64,000 nt of DNA, from assembly GCA_039602395.1 (NCBI GenBank), contig JBCNJP010000006.1, positions 13,566,952 through 13,630,951 of the forward strand. The letters are read 5' to 3'. The notes under the pieces are model-generated. The model did not search any database. It was not told the origin of the DNA and saw only the letters and a program-made list of their open reading frames with translations. The translations under genes were made by a program, and so were the position numbers. Position 1 is the stretch's first letter. Each line of letters begins with the position of its first letter. Shown here in pieces: positions 1-10,859 of this stretch. Source of the DNA: Deinandra increscens subsp. villosa. Lineage: Eukaryota; Streptophyta; Magnoliopsida; Asterales; Asteraceae.

Positions 1-952
1 AGGAAAGGTAAATTCCTTGAGAAAGAGTTTCTTGCTCGAGGGACAAATAGTGATCCAGTGGATCTTGAAGAGATTCAAGATACACCTAACCTGAGAGGGT
101 CGTTGCATTTGACTGACAAATGGTTGTCGCACCATCAGACCCAAGCACAAAGCGCAATCGTTCGTAGGAGCGAAAGGACGCACAAAGAGCCTAAAAGATA
201 CCTTGGCTATCATGAAGCCTTTGACGTTCTGTTAGTAGCCGATTCTAACGATGAGCCTACTAACTACAAAGCTGTTATGTCCGATCCGGAATCAGATAAA
301 TGGCTTGAAGCCATGAACGCTGAGATGCAATCCATGCATGACAATCATGTCTGGGACTAGATTGAGCTAGCCCCCCCGGTACACGGGCAGTAGGGAGCAA
401 GTGTATCTTTAAGAGAAAAACTGACATGCATGGAAATGTGAAAGCCTATAAGGTACGGCTTGTAGCGAAAGGTTTCACTCAAACCCAAGGGATTGACTAT
501 GATGAAACCTTCTCGCCCGTTGTCATGATCAAATCGATCAGGATTCTCCTTGCCATAGCTGCATACCATGATTATGAGATATGGCAAATGGACGTTAAAC
601 CGCTTTCCTGAACGGACAACTCGAAGAGGATTTCTACATGGTTCAGCTTGAAGGTTTTGTTGATCTAGAGAATCCAAATAAGGTTTGCAAACTAAGCAAG
701 TCCATTTATGGACTCAAGCAAGCATCTCGAAGCTGGAATCTTCGTTTTGATCAAAAGGTCAACGAGTTTGGTTTTGATCAAAATAAAGATGAACCTTGTG
801 TTTACAGAACGGCAAGTGGGAGCGTTGTATCGTTTCTCATACTGTACGTAGACGATATACTGATCATAGGAAACAACATACCCATGCTTAACGAAGTTAA
901 GAAATGGCTTTCATCTTGTTTCGCTATGAAAGATCTTGGAGAAGCCGCTTAA
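1..952 (+). pseudogene. Truncated Copia pol fragment (integrase tail and reverse transcriptase)
   Basis: This fragment is nearly identical to 4729-5690 of the complete Copia element that follows, so it is the same family. It starts inside the post-integrase linker (window edge). The RT region includes the palm motif YVDDILIIGN at about 847-876 and the KKWLSSCFAMKDLG segment that ends the RT domain. It breaks off at about 952, where 14 bp of a different (minus-strand) retroelement begin. Reading is interrupted: a stop at 358-360, an extra pair of bases near 375-405, and a lost segment near 600, where the conserved VKTAFLNGQL stretch reads in two frames. It cannot make an active enzyme. RNase H and LTR are absent. 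Confidence 0.85.
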
Positions 953-966
953 TAGAACCATACCGA

Positions 967-971
967 CTTTC
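967..971. repeat. Target-site duplication CTTTC, left copy
   Basis: CTTTC lies directly before the 5' LTR at 972 and is repeated at 8603-8607 directly after the 3' LTR. Five-base duplications are standard for Copia integrases. The pair fixes both ends of the element. Confidence 0.85.
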
Positions 972-2159
972 TATTGGAAATGGGTGTCCTGACCCGACAA
1001 ATTAACGAACCAGACCGACATTAACCCGTAATAGTTACACCCGGGTCAACGAACTATAAACCTAATTAATTGTTAATTAGTATTAAAGCGAACTTTGTGG
1101 TAAATTAAATAAATACTTGATGATTTATTTAATACGACAAAACATTAATTCGGCCAAAAATGCCCGTAAAATAAACAAACGGATTGACCAGTTGTTACTG
1201 GATTAACAGACTGGTCAGTTAGGTGGAATAGAGTAAATCGTGACCGGGCCTAGTCCGTCAGAGCCCCGGTCCGCAAATTTAATATTAAATTAGGGAGAGA
1301 GTGGATTAATTCGCAAGCAATGAAATCAAACCCTAATATTCACTCTCTCTCCCTCTTGCGTCAAACCCCAAGCCGGCACCACCCTTGCCACCGCCGACCA
1401 CTGTCCGACGTCATCACCGCCGTCCGTTGCTCGATCCGATGGATCCCCGTTTGGCCAGTATTTGTTCCCAGCTCGAAAAGGAAGCGCCGCCGCCCCAGCC
1501 GAAGCCGCAGCCCGAGCCAAAACCGAAGCCGCGACTCGAGCCGCAGCCGCGGCCCAAGCCTTCGCCGCTGCTTCCTCCGCCACACCGCCGGTCGATCGCC
1601 GGCTTGTGGTCCTCGCGTTGCCGGCGCAACCGAGGCCACCGTGCCCCATCCTCTCTTCGTGGCCCGCGCCGCACTATTCGCCGGCCACCGCCACCGCATC
1701 ACCGCCTGTCACCGATCTTCGTAGGGACCTTCCAGTCACGATCTCGATGGAGAAAGATTTGTCACAGCCTCCTGTGGTAACCCTGCCACCGCCGCCACCA
1801 CTACCACCGCCGCCACCTATGGCCACCGCTACCGTCGATGATCTATCTCGCAGGTTCGAGTCAGATGTCTCAGTTCGTCCTAGCGCGAGCCCGTTGAATC
1901 TGGGTGTCTCGAGCGGTTGCTCGAATCCCGCCAAGGTATATCTAAATTAATTAGATATTAATTTTATTTATTTATTTTAAATAAATATTTTCTGTGTTTG
2001 TTGTTACGGTGATTGATCCTGTTTGTAGTAATATCCGTGTGTTTTATTTAAATCGTTTCCGCTGCTAAATTAATCTGGCATTAATTTATATACATTAAAT
2101 CGGTTTTAATCGGATAAAAATTAAAATCGGTAACTCGTATATCCACTGTAACCCGAACA
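972..2159 (+). repeat. 5' LTR of Copia element A
   Basis: The LTR starts TATTGGAAATGG (the right LTR starts TGTTGGAAATGG, so the terminal TG is mutated here) and ends CCGAACA just before the primer site. It is 1188 bp long against 1213 bp for the 3' copy. Its first and last thirds are AT-rich; the middle (about 1380-1930) is strongly GC-rich and looks protein-coding, as annotated separately. Confidence 0.92.
1439..1935 (+). pseudogene. GC-rich Ala/Pro-rich coding exon inside the LTR; putative spliced N-terminus of gag
   Basis: ATG at 1439 opens MDPRLASICSQLEKEA and then an Ala/Arg/Glu heptad-like stretch, a Pro-rich stretch (PPPPPLPPPPP) and a tail ending NPAK at 1935. A canonical donor (AAG|GTATAT) follows. 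One base is missing near 1485 relative to the 3' LTR copy, so the start codon frame (2) and the tail frame (1) differ here. The 3' LTR copy (7856-8378) lacks that deletion but has a TAG at 8012-8014 and a 22-bp tandem duplication near 8158-8200. Each LTR is broken at a different place, so the ancestor was probably open throughout. The tail frame is in phase with gag at 3313. Function is unknown; it may be a gag leader domain. Confidence 0.6.
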
Positions 2160-2160
2160 G

Positions 2161-2173
2161 TGGTATCAGAGCC
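2161..2173 (+). other. Primer binding site (tRNA-iMet)
   Basis: TGGTATCAGAGCC lies one base after the 5' LTR end. It is complementary to the 3' end of plant initiator-methionine tRNA, the usual minus-strand primer of Copia and many gypsy elements. Confidence 0.9.
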
Positions 2174-2875
2174 ATTATCACTGCGCGCAAACCAGAACCG
2201 GTTCGACTTAAATCTAAATTGCGAATTAGAATTAATTTTACTTGTTTATTTTTAATTCTATATAAATTTTATTATTTTGTGTTACGGCCGACCCCTTATT
2301 TAAAATTGCATAATTGTATTTGTTGTGGCGTGTTATGTTTTTCTCTGGTTGGCCTAATTATTGGCCCATTTATGTATTTCGAATTTTTGGTTGTTGGACC
2401 CGATTTTAGGGTTTCAAAGTTGTACAAAATTTAGAGCTAGGTTACTACATTTTTTTTAGTAATTGTAAATTTTGTAAAAACCAAGATTCGAAGACTGGAC
2501 ACACGCCGGAGGGATATCGAAGCAAGTGGGAGCTGAATCAGATCCAAGAACCCACAGAGTTGCCTCCTTGGTTGTTCACCGTGTATTGTATTTAATTTTA
2601 AATTAAATATGTCCCTTATGATCTCGCTTGTATGTCTCGAGCGAGATCAAGACCTTATGCCATTTAACACACAATATGCCATTCGCGACAACTTAGTAAT
2701 TTTAATTAGGTTAAATTAATTTACTAGTCCCGAGTGGTGATAGGGTTTATCTTTCGTGTCTGACGATAATTAAACATTAAAAGTAATTAATATCCCTATA
2801 TGGGAATTCTTAAAAATTGATAGTTCGTGCCATCCTTTCTCAAGTCGAACTTGGAACGTATTTACCAGAGCATCA

Positions 2876-3027
2876 GTGTTGGAGTATTTCAACACTGCAC
2901 TTGGTGCCGAGGATACCTTCTTAGGTTAGGACATTGGAGTATTTCAACACCGTGTCATCACTTCGACCATTTAGGATTACTATCGCTTTAGACGTATATG
3001 TTCGTGGTGTTTGAGTATTTCAACACC
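2876..3027 (+). repeat. Three hairpin-forming GAGTATTTCAACAC repeats in the leader
   Basis: GAGTATTTCAACAC occurs at 2882-2895, 2937-2950 and 3013-3026. In the first and third copies it is preceded by GTGTTG or GGTGTT, so each can fold as a stem (GTGTTG/CAACAC) with an 8-10 base loop. They lie between the primer site and gag. A role in RNA dimerisation or packaging is possible but is inference. Confidence 0.6.
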
Positions 3028-3312
3028 GCGCCACGGATGTATATTGCTAAAGTGGCACGGATGAGGCTAAACGTATCGCAAAATAAAATTGTATGTATAT
3101 AGCGGCCTCATACTGAGAGTTGTGACTTGAGACTCACAAGTGACAATCGTTGTCAGTTTGTTTACGCGGTTTTGCTCCTGAGGCTCATTTGGCGGTCTCA
3201 GGTAATGTCGCCTAAACGAATTCTCGATTTCTTAAAATAAACTTTACCAACTTATTTTAAAGAAATATAAAACATTGAAAATACTAATTTAAATCTACTT
3301 TGCTTATTTCAG

Positions 3313-4263
3313 AAGGTTAATGAAAACTCACCTCCATTAAGTTCAATGGTACAACTCGACCCCTTCACTGAGACTGGCTTTCTCGCATGGCAGACTACTA
3401 TGAGGAACCTTTTAAGGCTCTTCGGGAAACTCTATGTCATTGACCAACCTATCGTGAGTATTCCATCTTACATGTTAAATGAGAACTCGCGGTCTGAGCT
3501 CCAAAAGCACACTGACGATGATAAGGACGTTACTGACCTGATGTTATCTAGCATGACTCGGGATTATCGGTACAATTTCATGGGAATGTCTGCTTATGAC
3601 ATCATGCGTAAACTTAAGGATTTATTTGAGTTAGGTCAGAGGACTGAGCGAGCCGATGCACTTTCACAATTTATGAACTGCTCTATGGCTAACGACTCCT
3701 CACCATACAATCATGTCATGTTGATGAAAGTGTATCGCGAGAGGCTGATCGACCTTGGCTACTCCATTTCTAACGGGATGGTTCTTGATGTAGTACTCAG
3801 ATCTTTGCCTGAACATTATCGCATTCTAGCGATTAATTGTTCGGCTCAGTCGATCAAGGAGGTTATTCCGTTGATATCCAACATGAAGATCAGGACCACG
3901 CCAGACGTGCTCTATCATGTTTCTAAAAGAAGCAAAGCTGATAGTAACGAATCCTCGTTATGGCACCATAGGCTTGGTCACATAAGCAAGGCTCGCATTA
4001 AGAAGTTGCAAACTGCAGTGATTCTTGAATCCCAAGATGCAGATTCCTTCGATGAATGCGAGTCGTGCTTATCTGGTAAACTAACAAAGTCACCCTTCAC
4101 CCATAGAGGTGAACGGGCCCAAGGATTGTTAGGCATTATTCACACCGACATGTGTCGACCCTTTCGAACCGAAATGAGAAATCGTGAACGTTACTTCGTG
4201 ACTTTCATCGATGACAAAAACAGATATGCCTATGTCTATCTAATGAAACACAAAATCAGCTGA
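3313..4263 (+). pseudogene. Copia gag fused in frame to GAG-pre-integrase and integrase start
   Basis: The frame is open from 3313 and the first ATG is at 3346. Residues 1 to about 190 from that ATG are a UBN2-type Copia gag (MVQLDPFTETGFLAWQTTMR, then LRSLPEHYR). With no zinc knuckle and no DSG protease, the reading continues straight into the pre-integrase zinc motif: LWHHRLGH, then CESCLSGK (the HHCC signature). The integrase core begins at HTDMCRPF, where the first catalytic Asp lies, followed by YFVTFIDDKNRYAYVYL. It ends at a TGA (4261-4263), where the frame shifts to continue integrase. A fusion that stays open suggests a clean internal deletion of roughly half of gag-pro. Confidence 0.85.
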
Positions 4264-4844
4264 GTCAAACTATTAAAATACTTCGATCTGATAGAGGTGG
4301 TGAATACCTAAGCGCTGAATTCCTGGATCATCTGAAGGAATGTGGAATTGTTTCACAACCTACTCCTCCTGGCACACCCCAGTTAAATGGCGTAAGTGAA
4401 AGGAGAAATCGAACTCTGCTTAACATGGTTCGATCGATGATGTGTAGGACCACCTTGCCACATTCCTTTTGGGGATATGCCATCTTAACTGCCGCTCGCC
4501 TAATAAATCTGGCACCGACCAAGAAAGTAGCGAAGACCCCATATGAGATATGGCATGGTTCTCTTCCTAAACTATCATACCTCAGGGTATGGGGATGTGA
4601 TGCTTATGTCACCAGCGGATCTGACAACAAGCTCGATCCCCCAGGCGAAAATGTAACTTTCGTTGGATACTATAGTAATATCGGTTATTACTTCTACCAT
4701 CTTGATGCAAACACTATTTCCATCAAAAGGAAAGGTAAATTCCTTGAGAAAGAGTTTCTTGCTCGAGGGACAAATAGTGATCCAGTGGATCTTGAAGAGA
4801 TTCAAGATACACCTAACCCTGAGAGGGTCGCTGCGTCTGACTGA
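4263..4844 (+). pseudogene. Copia integrase core, second half
   Basis: This is in a different frame from the preceding segment. It shows RSDRGGEYLSAEF (second catalytic Asp), then the conserved GVSERRNRTLL (catalytic Glu), then PHSFWGYAILTAARLINLAPT and KTPYEIWHG, the typical Copia integrase C-terminal path. Compared with relatives, about 20 residues are missing at the frame change near 4260. The frame ends at a TGA at 4842-4844 in the linker before RT. The catalytic residues survive but the polyprotein does not. Confidence 0.85.
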
Positions 4845-4889
4845 CAAATGGTTGTCGCACCATCAGGCCCAAGCACAAGCGCAAGCATT

Positions 4890-5717
4890 CGTATGAGCGA
4901 AAGGACGTGCAAAGAGCCTAAAAGATACCTTGGCTATCATGAAGCCTTTGACGTTCTGTTAGTAGCCGATTCTAATGATGAGCCTACTATCTACAAAGCT
5001 GTTATGTCAGATCCGGAATCTGATAAATGGCTTGAAGCCATGAACGCTGAGATGCAATCCATGTGTGACAATCATGTCTGGGACTAGATTGAGCTACCCC
5101 TCGGTAAACGGGCAGTAGGGAACAAGTGGATCTTTAAGAGAAAAACTGACATGCATGGAAATGTGAAAGCCTACAAGGCACGGCTTGTAGCGAAAGGTTT
5201 CACTCAAACCCAAGGGATTGACTATGATGAAACCTTCTCGCCCGTTGTCATGATCAAATCGATCAGGATTCTCCTTGCTATAGCTGCATACCATGATTAT
5301 GAGATATGGAAAATGGACGTTAAAACCGCTTTCCTGAACGGACAACTCGAAGAGGATTTCTACATGGTTCAGCCAGATGGTTTTATCGATCCAGCAAATC
5401 CAAATAAGGTTTGCAAACTAAGCAAGTCCATTTATGGACTCAAGCAAGACTCTCGAAGATGGAATCTTCGTTTTGATCAAAAGGTCAAAGAGTTTGGTTT
5501 TGATCAAAATAAAGATGAACCTTGTGTTTACAGAAAGGCAAGTGGGAGCGTTGTAATGTTTCTCGTACTGTACGTAGACGATATACTGATCATAGGAAAC
5601 AACATACCCATGCTTAACGAAGTTAAGAAATGGCTTTCATCTTGTTTCGCTATGAAAGATCTTGGAGATCGAAGCCGCTTACATTCTGGGAGTGAAAATT
5701 CACAGAGCTCGATCTAA
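4890..5717 (+). pseudogene. Copia reverse transcriptase
   Basis: The linker reads TCKEPKRYLGYHEAFDVLL, then a TAG at 5085-5087. The RT proper follows in another frame from about 5151: YKARLVAKGFTQTQGIDYDE, MDVKTAFLNGQLEEDF, KSIYGLKQDSRRWNLRF and the catalytic YVDD at 5571-5582. The frame changes again around 5670 (GDRSRLHSGS instead of an EAAYILGVKI-type sequence), passing into the RNase H segment. The catalytic motif is intact; the break points are small indels. Confidence 0.88.
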
Positions 5718-6567
5718 GCGCCTTTTAGCTCTCAGTCAAAGCACATACGTTGATAAGATCATAGCTTGGTTCAACATGAGCAACTCCAAGAAAGGAGCCA
5801 TTCCCACGACTAAGGGAACAATCTTGGACAAATCTCAAGCACCTAAAACAGAGCAAGAGATAAGCCAAATGGCATCGATCCCATTTGCCTCTGCTATTGG
5901 ATCTATCATGTATGCCATGCTCTGCACACGACCGAATGTCTCGTATGCAATGAGTGTGACTAGTCGATACCAGCAGGCGCCAGGACTAGCTCACTGGACG
6001 GCTGTTAAAAAAATATTAAAATACTTGAGAAACACCACTGATATGTTTCTCATATACGGAGGTGTTAATGAAGAGCTCATTGTAAGGTGTTACACTGATG
6101 CTAGTTTTCAGACTGACCGAGATGATTCTCGCTCACAGTCGGGATTCGTATTCACTCTTAACGGAGGGGCTGTTTCGTGTAGAAGCTCCAAACAGCCAGT
6201 AGTAGCAGATTCTAATACTGAATCCGAATACATAGCCGCCTCAGAAGCTGCTAAGGAAGATGTGTGTATGAAGAAGTTCATATCAGATCTCGATGTCGTG
6301 CCAAGCATTTGGCAGCCAATCGAGATGTTGTGCGATAACAAAGGCGCTATAGCTCAAGCCAAAGAGTAAGGGTCTCACAAGAAGGCCAAGCACATCCTGA
6401 GGAAATTCCACTACATAAGAGAAGTAGTCGACAGAAATGAAATTAAAACAAGCAAAGTACACACAGATCAAAACTTAGTTGATCCCTTCACTAAGCCTAT
6501 GACTCAGGAGACTCATGTACGCCACAGAGAAGCGATAGGGCTTAGATTAGCTAAAGACATGTTTTGA
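5662..6567 (+). pseudogene. Copia RNase H domain
   Basis: This continues the RT connection (AAYILGVKIHRARSKRLLAL) into RNase H. The catalytic carboxylates are visible in CYTDASF, TESEY and LCDNKGA. A TAA at 6367-6369 replaces what is normally an Arg-rich codon in the PRSHKKAKHI stretch. The same frame is open again from 6370 to a second stop at 6565-6567, so a single nonsense change truncates the protein by about 65 residues. The terminal VDPFTKPM segment is typical of the end of Copia polyproteins. Confidence 0.88.
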
Positions 6568-7389
6568 TTTAGTATTTGGATGTATGAACACCAGCAGTTA
6601 TCTATATTATTCTTATTCCATCTGTTTTATGCAATGATGAATTAGATAACTGTGTTCAATATTAATACGTTTAGTCCTTAGACAATAGATTCTTGTCCTA
6701 AATGTCCGTAGTCGATAAGTTTAGTGGGAGCTATACTAAAGTAAGACTATTGTGACTACTTGAACCTTAAAGTCGTTTAACGTTCAAACTCACGGACCTC
6801 ATTGGTGAATGACGTTGGACGTAACTCGCATCATGCAATGCAAACATGGAAGTCTTGCTTGCTTGATTAATGCATGCTCTAATGTATCGTTAGACCGGAG
6901 ACGCATATTAAAACTCCCTTCTACTAAAGAAAATTCTTTGATTGTAGCCTAACGTTGTCGCGTAACTGCGAACCATAACGGTTACTTTTGGGAATGGATC
7001 TGAGGTTTAGTGGGAGCTGTATGCCTCAACAAGGAATTCTGTACACTTGCTTCGGCAACTGTTAGACATAACGGCGCCCTCGTTGGTTCCAAGTGATAAG
7101 TGTGAGGCCTCACCCAAACTTACTGTGTGTTTGTTGGAGCACTTCGAATTATATCGAGAACGAAAATCGATGAATCATAAATGAGAGTCCATGTCTCTTG
7201 ATTCATCAATGTCTTATACAGAATGGAACATATGACAATGAATGCACACGTCATAAGTCTGCTTGATCGTCTATCAGATATAGTTTGGCTGACGACTTAA
7301 AGTGTCAATATTGGTTGGTGTAGCCATGCATAGCTAGAGTGCCTCTGACTGCGCTCGTTAAACTTTCGCGTTAATTCCAAGTGGGAGAT
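6568..7389 (+). other. 3' untranslated internal region and polypurine tract of Copia A
   Basis: About 810 bp with no coding signature separate the RNase H end from the LTR. The last bases, AAGTGGGAGAT at 7379-7389, are the purine-rich plus-strand primer directly before the LTR. No other feature is seen. Confidence 0.75.
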
Positions 7390-8602
7390 TGTTGGAAATG
7401 GGTGTCCTGACCCGAAAAATTAAGGAACCCGACCGACATTGACCCTTAAGAGTTACACCCGAGTCAACGAACTATAAACCTAATTAATTGTTAATTAGTA
7501 TTAAAGCGAACTTTATGGCAAATTAAATAAATACTTGATTATTTATATAATACGACAAAAATTAATTCGGCCAAAAATGCTCATAAAATAAACAAACGGA
7601 CTGACCAGTTGTTACTGGATTAACAGACTGGTCAGTTAGGTGGAATAGAGGAAATCGCGACCGGGCCCAGTCCGTCAGAGCCCCGGTCCGCGAATTTAAT
7701 AATAAATTAGGGAGAGAGTGGATTAATTCGCAAGCAATCAAATCAAACCCTAATCTCCACTCTCTCTCCCTCTTGAGTCGAACCCCAAGCCGGCGCCACC
7801 CTTGCCGCCGCCGACAACCGTCCGACGCCACCACCACCGTCTGTCGCTCGATCCGATGGATCCCCGTTTGCCTAGCATTTGTTCCCGACTCGAAAAGGAA
7901 GCCGCCGCCGCCCGAGCCGAAGCTGCAGCCCGAGCCGAAGCCGCGACCCAAACCGCAGCCGTGGCCCAAGCTGCCACTTCCGCTTCCTCCGCCGCACCGC
8001 CGGTCGATCGCTAGCCGGTGGTCCTCGCGCTGTCGGCACAGCCGAGGCCACCGCGCCCCGTCCTCTCATCGTGGCCCGCGCCGCTCTATCCGCCGGCCAC
8101 AGCCAGCACGTCACCGCCTGTCACCGGTGACGAGATCTTCGTAGGGACCGTTCCAGTCGCGATCCCGGTGGAAAAAGATTCGCGATCCCGGTGGAGAAAG
8201 ATTTGTCACAGCCGCCTGTGGTAACCCTGCCACCGCCGCCACCACTACCGCCGCCGCCACCTATGGTCGCCGCTACCGTCGATGATCTTTCTCGCAGGTT
8301 CGAGGCAGATGTCTCAGTTCGTCCTAGCGCGAGCCATTGAATCTGGGTGTCTCAAACGGTTGCTCGAATCCGGCCAAGGTATATCTAACTTAATTAGATA
8401 TTAATTTTATTTATTTATTTTAAATAAATATTTTCTGTGTTTGTTGTTACGGTGATTGATCTTGTTTGCAGTAATATCCGCGCATTTTATTTAAATCATT
8501 CCCGCTGCTAAATTAATATGGCATTAATTTATATACATTAAATCGGTTTTAATCGGATAAAAATTAAAATCGGTAACCCGGATATCCACTATAACCCCAA
8601 CA
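7390..8602 (+). repeat. 3' LTR of Copia element A
   Basis: It starts TGTTGGAAATGG and ends CCCCAACA, followed by the target duplication. It carries the second copy of the GC-rich coding exon (ATG 7856, donor GT at 8379-8380), with a TAG at 8012 and a 22-bp tandem duplication near 8158-8200 that are absent from the 5' LTR. Confidence 0.92.
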
Positions 8603-8607
8603 CTTTC
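8603..8607. repeat. Target-site duplication CTTTC, right copy
   Basis: This matches 967-971. Across the pair, the minus-strand gag reading (AHHQNDES) would run on into the 14 bp at 953-966, showing the pre-insertion site. Confidence 0.85.
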
Positions 8608-10045
8608 ATCATTTTGATGATGAGCCATTAAAGCAGCATTTCTTATGTCATCCTTAGAATGTACATTAATATTAGCATGTGACAATCTCTTAATTTTAGA
8701 ATCTGCATTCCACGCAAATTCATTTGGATGCCACAATATTTATGACATTCTGTCTTGAACTGAAACAAAAGCTTATTGTTTTTCATTGGAATAGCTTGTT
8801 GAACCTTTAATCAGATGAGCATGTGGTCCTGAAGACTTATTATCAGACGACTTGGGACATTCACGAGAAAAGTGTCCATACACCGAACATTTAAAACATT
8901 TGACCTTTGATTTATCTAAACCAATTTTACCATCTTGATTCAATCTCTTCTTCCTAGTTCTGTTAAAAAGTTTGTTCGTTCTTCGAACCAACATAGCATA
9001 CTGTCAATTCAAATCCATCTCTTCAAGATGATCATAATCGATTTGATCATAATCTTCTTCGATTAATTCGACATTGTTAAATGATCCAGTGATAACACCA
9101 AAATAAAAAGATACCAATGCATACATCAATGCCATATAATCATCAATTGTCTTAACAGATAAGGCACTTTGTGTTGATGAACATGGAATCGACACAGTGT
9201 AACCAGAAGAATATCTAGACTTCTCAGATTTTCCTTCGAATAATGTTGTAGGAGTTGCGTAATCTAAAACATTTAACTTCACAACATGAATGGTAGAATC
9301 GTTTTCTCCATGATACACAACATGATTTTGGATTTGTATAGGCACTGACTTATTCACAGTCAACTCCATATCCTTTGCTTGTATTCTTTGAATCAAATCA
9401 TTGAATGACAAACCCGTATAATCTTTATCATGGGTAATCATCATGACATAGTTTTCCCATTTCTCGGGTAATGCCTCCAAAATCTTTTCAGCATCTTCCT
9501 TTGTAAGACTCACCAAACTCATTTCACTCATCAAATGTGCAAATCTTGCAATCAGATTTGAAATTCATTCATTCTGATAATGTTTGAAACTATCAAATTC
9601 CTTTTTCAAAACCTTTTCTCGACTTTTCTTGTATTGGTCATTACCCTCACATCTCTTCTACAAAGCATCCCATAAGCTTTTTGATGTATAGTTAGCAAAA
9701 AATTGATGTAACAACTCCTTAGGTAATGCCATGGTCAAATTATCATATTTTTTTTTTCTCAGCTTGGTATGCTTTCTTTTGTTTCGAAGTAAATTTCCTT
9801 TGAAGAATCAGCTCTCCAAATGCATCTTTAGGATATACATATTGTTCAGTAAAGGCCAACCACATATCAACATCATTAGTATCAACGTATGCTTCAAAAC
9901 GTTTCACCCAACTATGATAATCTTCCAATTTAAGAAATTTGGGAACTTTGTGACTTGTTCCTATTTCATTATCATAGTTCATCATACTCTGCATCGTAGC
10001 TTGCATCAACGTTTGCATTGCGGAAAATGCTTGAAAATCACTCAT
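8608..10045 (-). pseudogene. Copia gag remnant on the minus strand
   Basis: Reading leftward, gag starts at ATG 10045 (MSDFQAFSAMQTLMQATMQS), runs through KFLKLEDYHSWVKRFEAYVD, the IQAKDMEL and EALPEKWENYVMMI segments typical of Copia gag, and the CCHC zinc knuckle CFKCSVYGHFSREC near 8855-8900. It stops at the element A insertion (8607). Several stops and frame changes occur (for example between 9743 and 9534, and between 9004 and 8994). No primer site or LTR is seen upstream, so only this gag part survives. It is the target into which Copia A inserted. Confidence 0.8.
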
Positions 10046-10343
10046 CTTTTTCCGAAATTGTAAGGAATATTGCGCTTGGAAGATTTCTGGCAGAATGCCA
10101 ATTTTGTATAGTTTCGGCCGAAGTTGAAGTTGAAGCGGAATTCTCACTTCAAGCGGAACTGGCAGTTCAAGCGGAAAGAAGCAGTTTTGTCCCTTAGCGA
10201 ATATTCCGGGTGAACTCGATTATCCACCAGATAATGAGTTCAACCAGACTTTTCCTGAGATGTCTTTTCAGCAAGTCCAATCCTGCAAAAGTTTCTCGTA
10301 TGCTTCTATATCTGATTCAAGCCGCTCTCCTAAAGTAGTATGG
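10046..10343. other. Unassigned spacer between two Copia elements
   Basis: About 300 bp with no coding signal. Several AAGCGGAA repeats occur at 10133-10172, and the related GGCGGAA recurs in the gag of the next element (about 13240). It may be the leader of the minus-strand gag or LTR debris. Confidence 0.4.
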
Positions 10344-10749
10344 TGTTGCAAACACGCAAGATATTCCAATTGCCGATGTTTATTCTTTTTGTAGTTTGTA
10401 TTTGACTTTTTAGTTTACGGTCTAGATTAGATCGCATGAAATCAATGGCTGTCATTGATCTCATCAGCACTATATATAGCTTAGTTAGCTCTAGTTTACA
10501 CATCACGATTATCTTTGTTGTTATCAGTTCTTGAACAACTTGTAATAGTGTAGCTTCGAGTTAATGCAAATAGTGCCGAGTATTTGATACTTTGTTGTTA
10601 CTATATTTCTGCAAATCAAGCTTTTACATTATACACAAGAACTTAATATTGCTTGAGTAAAGTGAAATATAACTTTAATTCCGCAGGGTTATATTTGCAA
10701 GTAAAGGGCTTTGTTTTAGTTTAACTCTAACTTTTAACGATCCTACAAA
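10344..10749 (+). repeat. 5' LTR of the SIRE-like Copia element
   Basis: The LTR starts TGTTGCAAACACGC and ends GATCCTACA, two bases before the primer site. A TATA box lies at 10471-10478. The left border is inferred from the TG start only, because no second LTR is present for comparison. Confidence 0.6.
10471..10478 (+). promoter_or_regulatory. TATA box in LTR
   Basis: TATATATA sits in the middle of the LTR in the expected sense orientation, about 130 bp after the LTR start, consistent with a U3 promoter. Confidence 0.55.
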
Positions 10750-10751
10750 TG

Positions 10752-10763
10752 GTATTAGAGCTT
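10752..10763 (+). other. Primer binding site (tRNA-iMet variant)
   Basis: TGGTATTAGAGC differs from the standard TGGTATCAGAGC by one transition. It lies two bases after the LTR end and 97 bases before the gag ATG. Confidence 0.85.
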
Positions 10764-10859
10764 TGGCTCTTACCTTGAAGACTTTCTGTGCTTCACGGTT
10801 GATACTTTACTTGCTTACTTTACAAGCTTTGCTTTCTTATCTTTCTAAATGTTTTCAAA

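Larger units (their letters stand above)
1936..3312 (+). other. Putative intron joining the LTR exon to gag
   Basis: The donor is AAG|GTATAT at 1935/1936 and the acceptor is TTATTTCAG at 3304-3312, followed by AAGGTTAATGAAAAC. Both flanking codons are complete (phase 0), and both exons read in the same frame. The interval is AT-rich with stops in that frame and contains the primer site. An alternative acceptor three bases downstream also keeps frame. This is inferred from sequence only. Confidence 0.5.
972..8602 (+). mobile_element. Full-length Ty1/Copia LTR retrotransposon (element A)
   Basis: The element has two LTRs (972-2159 and 7390-8602), a tRNA-iMet primer site just inside the left LTR, a polypurine tract just before the right LTR, and a CTTTC target duplication. 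The domain order gag, GAG-pre-integrase, integrase, RT, RNase H is the Copia order. The LTRs have diverged clearly by substitutions and small indels, so the insertion is not recent. Gag is fused in frame to the pre-integrase segment with no zinc knuckle or protease between them, and pol has frameshifts and stops, so this copy is non-autonomous. It is inserted in a minus-strand Copia remnant (8608-10045). Confidence 0.93.

Noticed and set aside
357..677. Antisense open frame across the Copia RT fragment
   Set aside because: It is the reverse strand of a recognised RT; the same shadow appears at 5094-5345 over the second copy.
1326..1702. Several overlapping open frames on both strands of the GC-rich LTR
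   Set aside because: Stop codons are rare in GC-rich repeats. Only the frame that ends at the splice donor and agrees between LTRs was kept.
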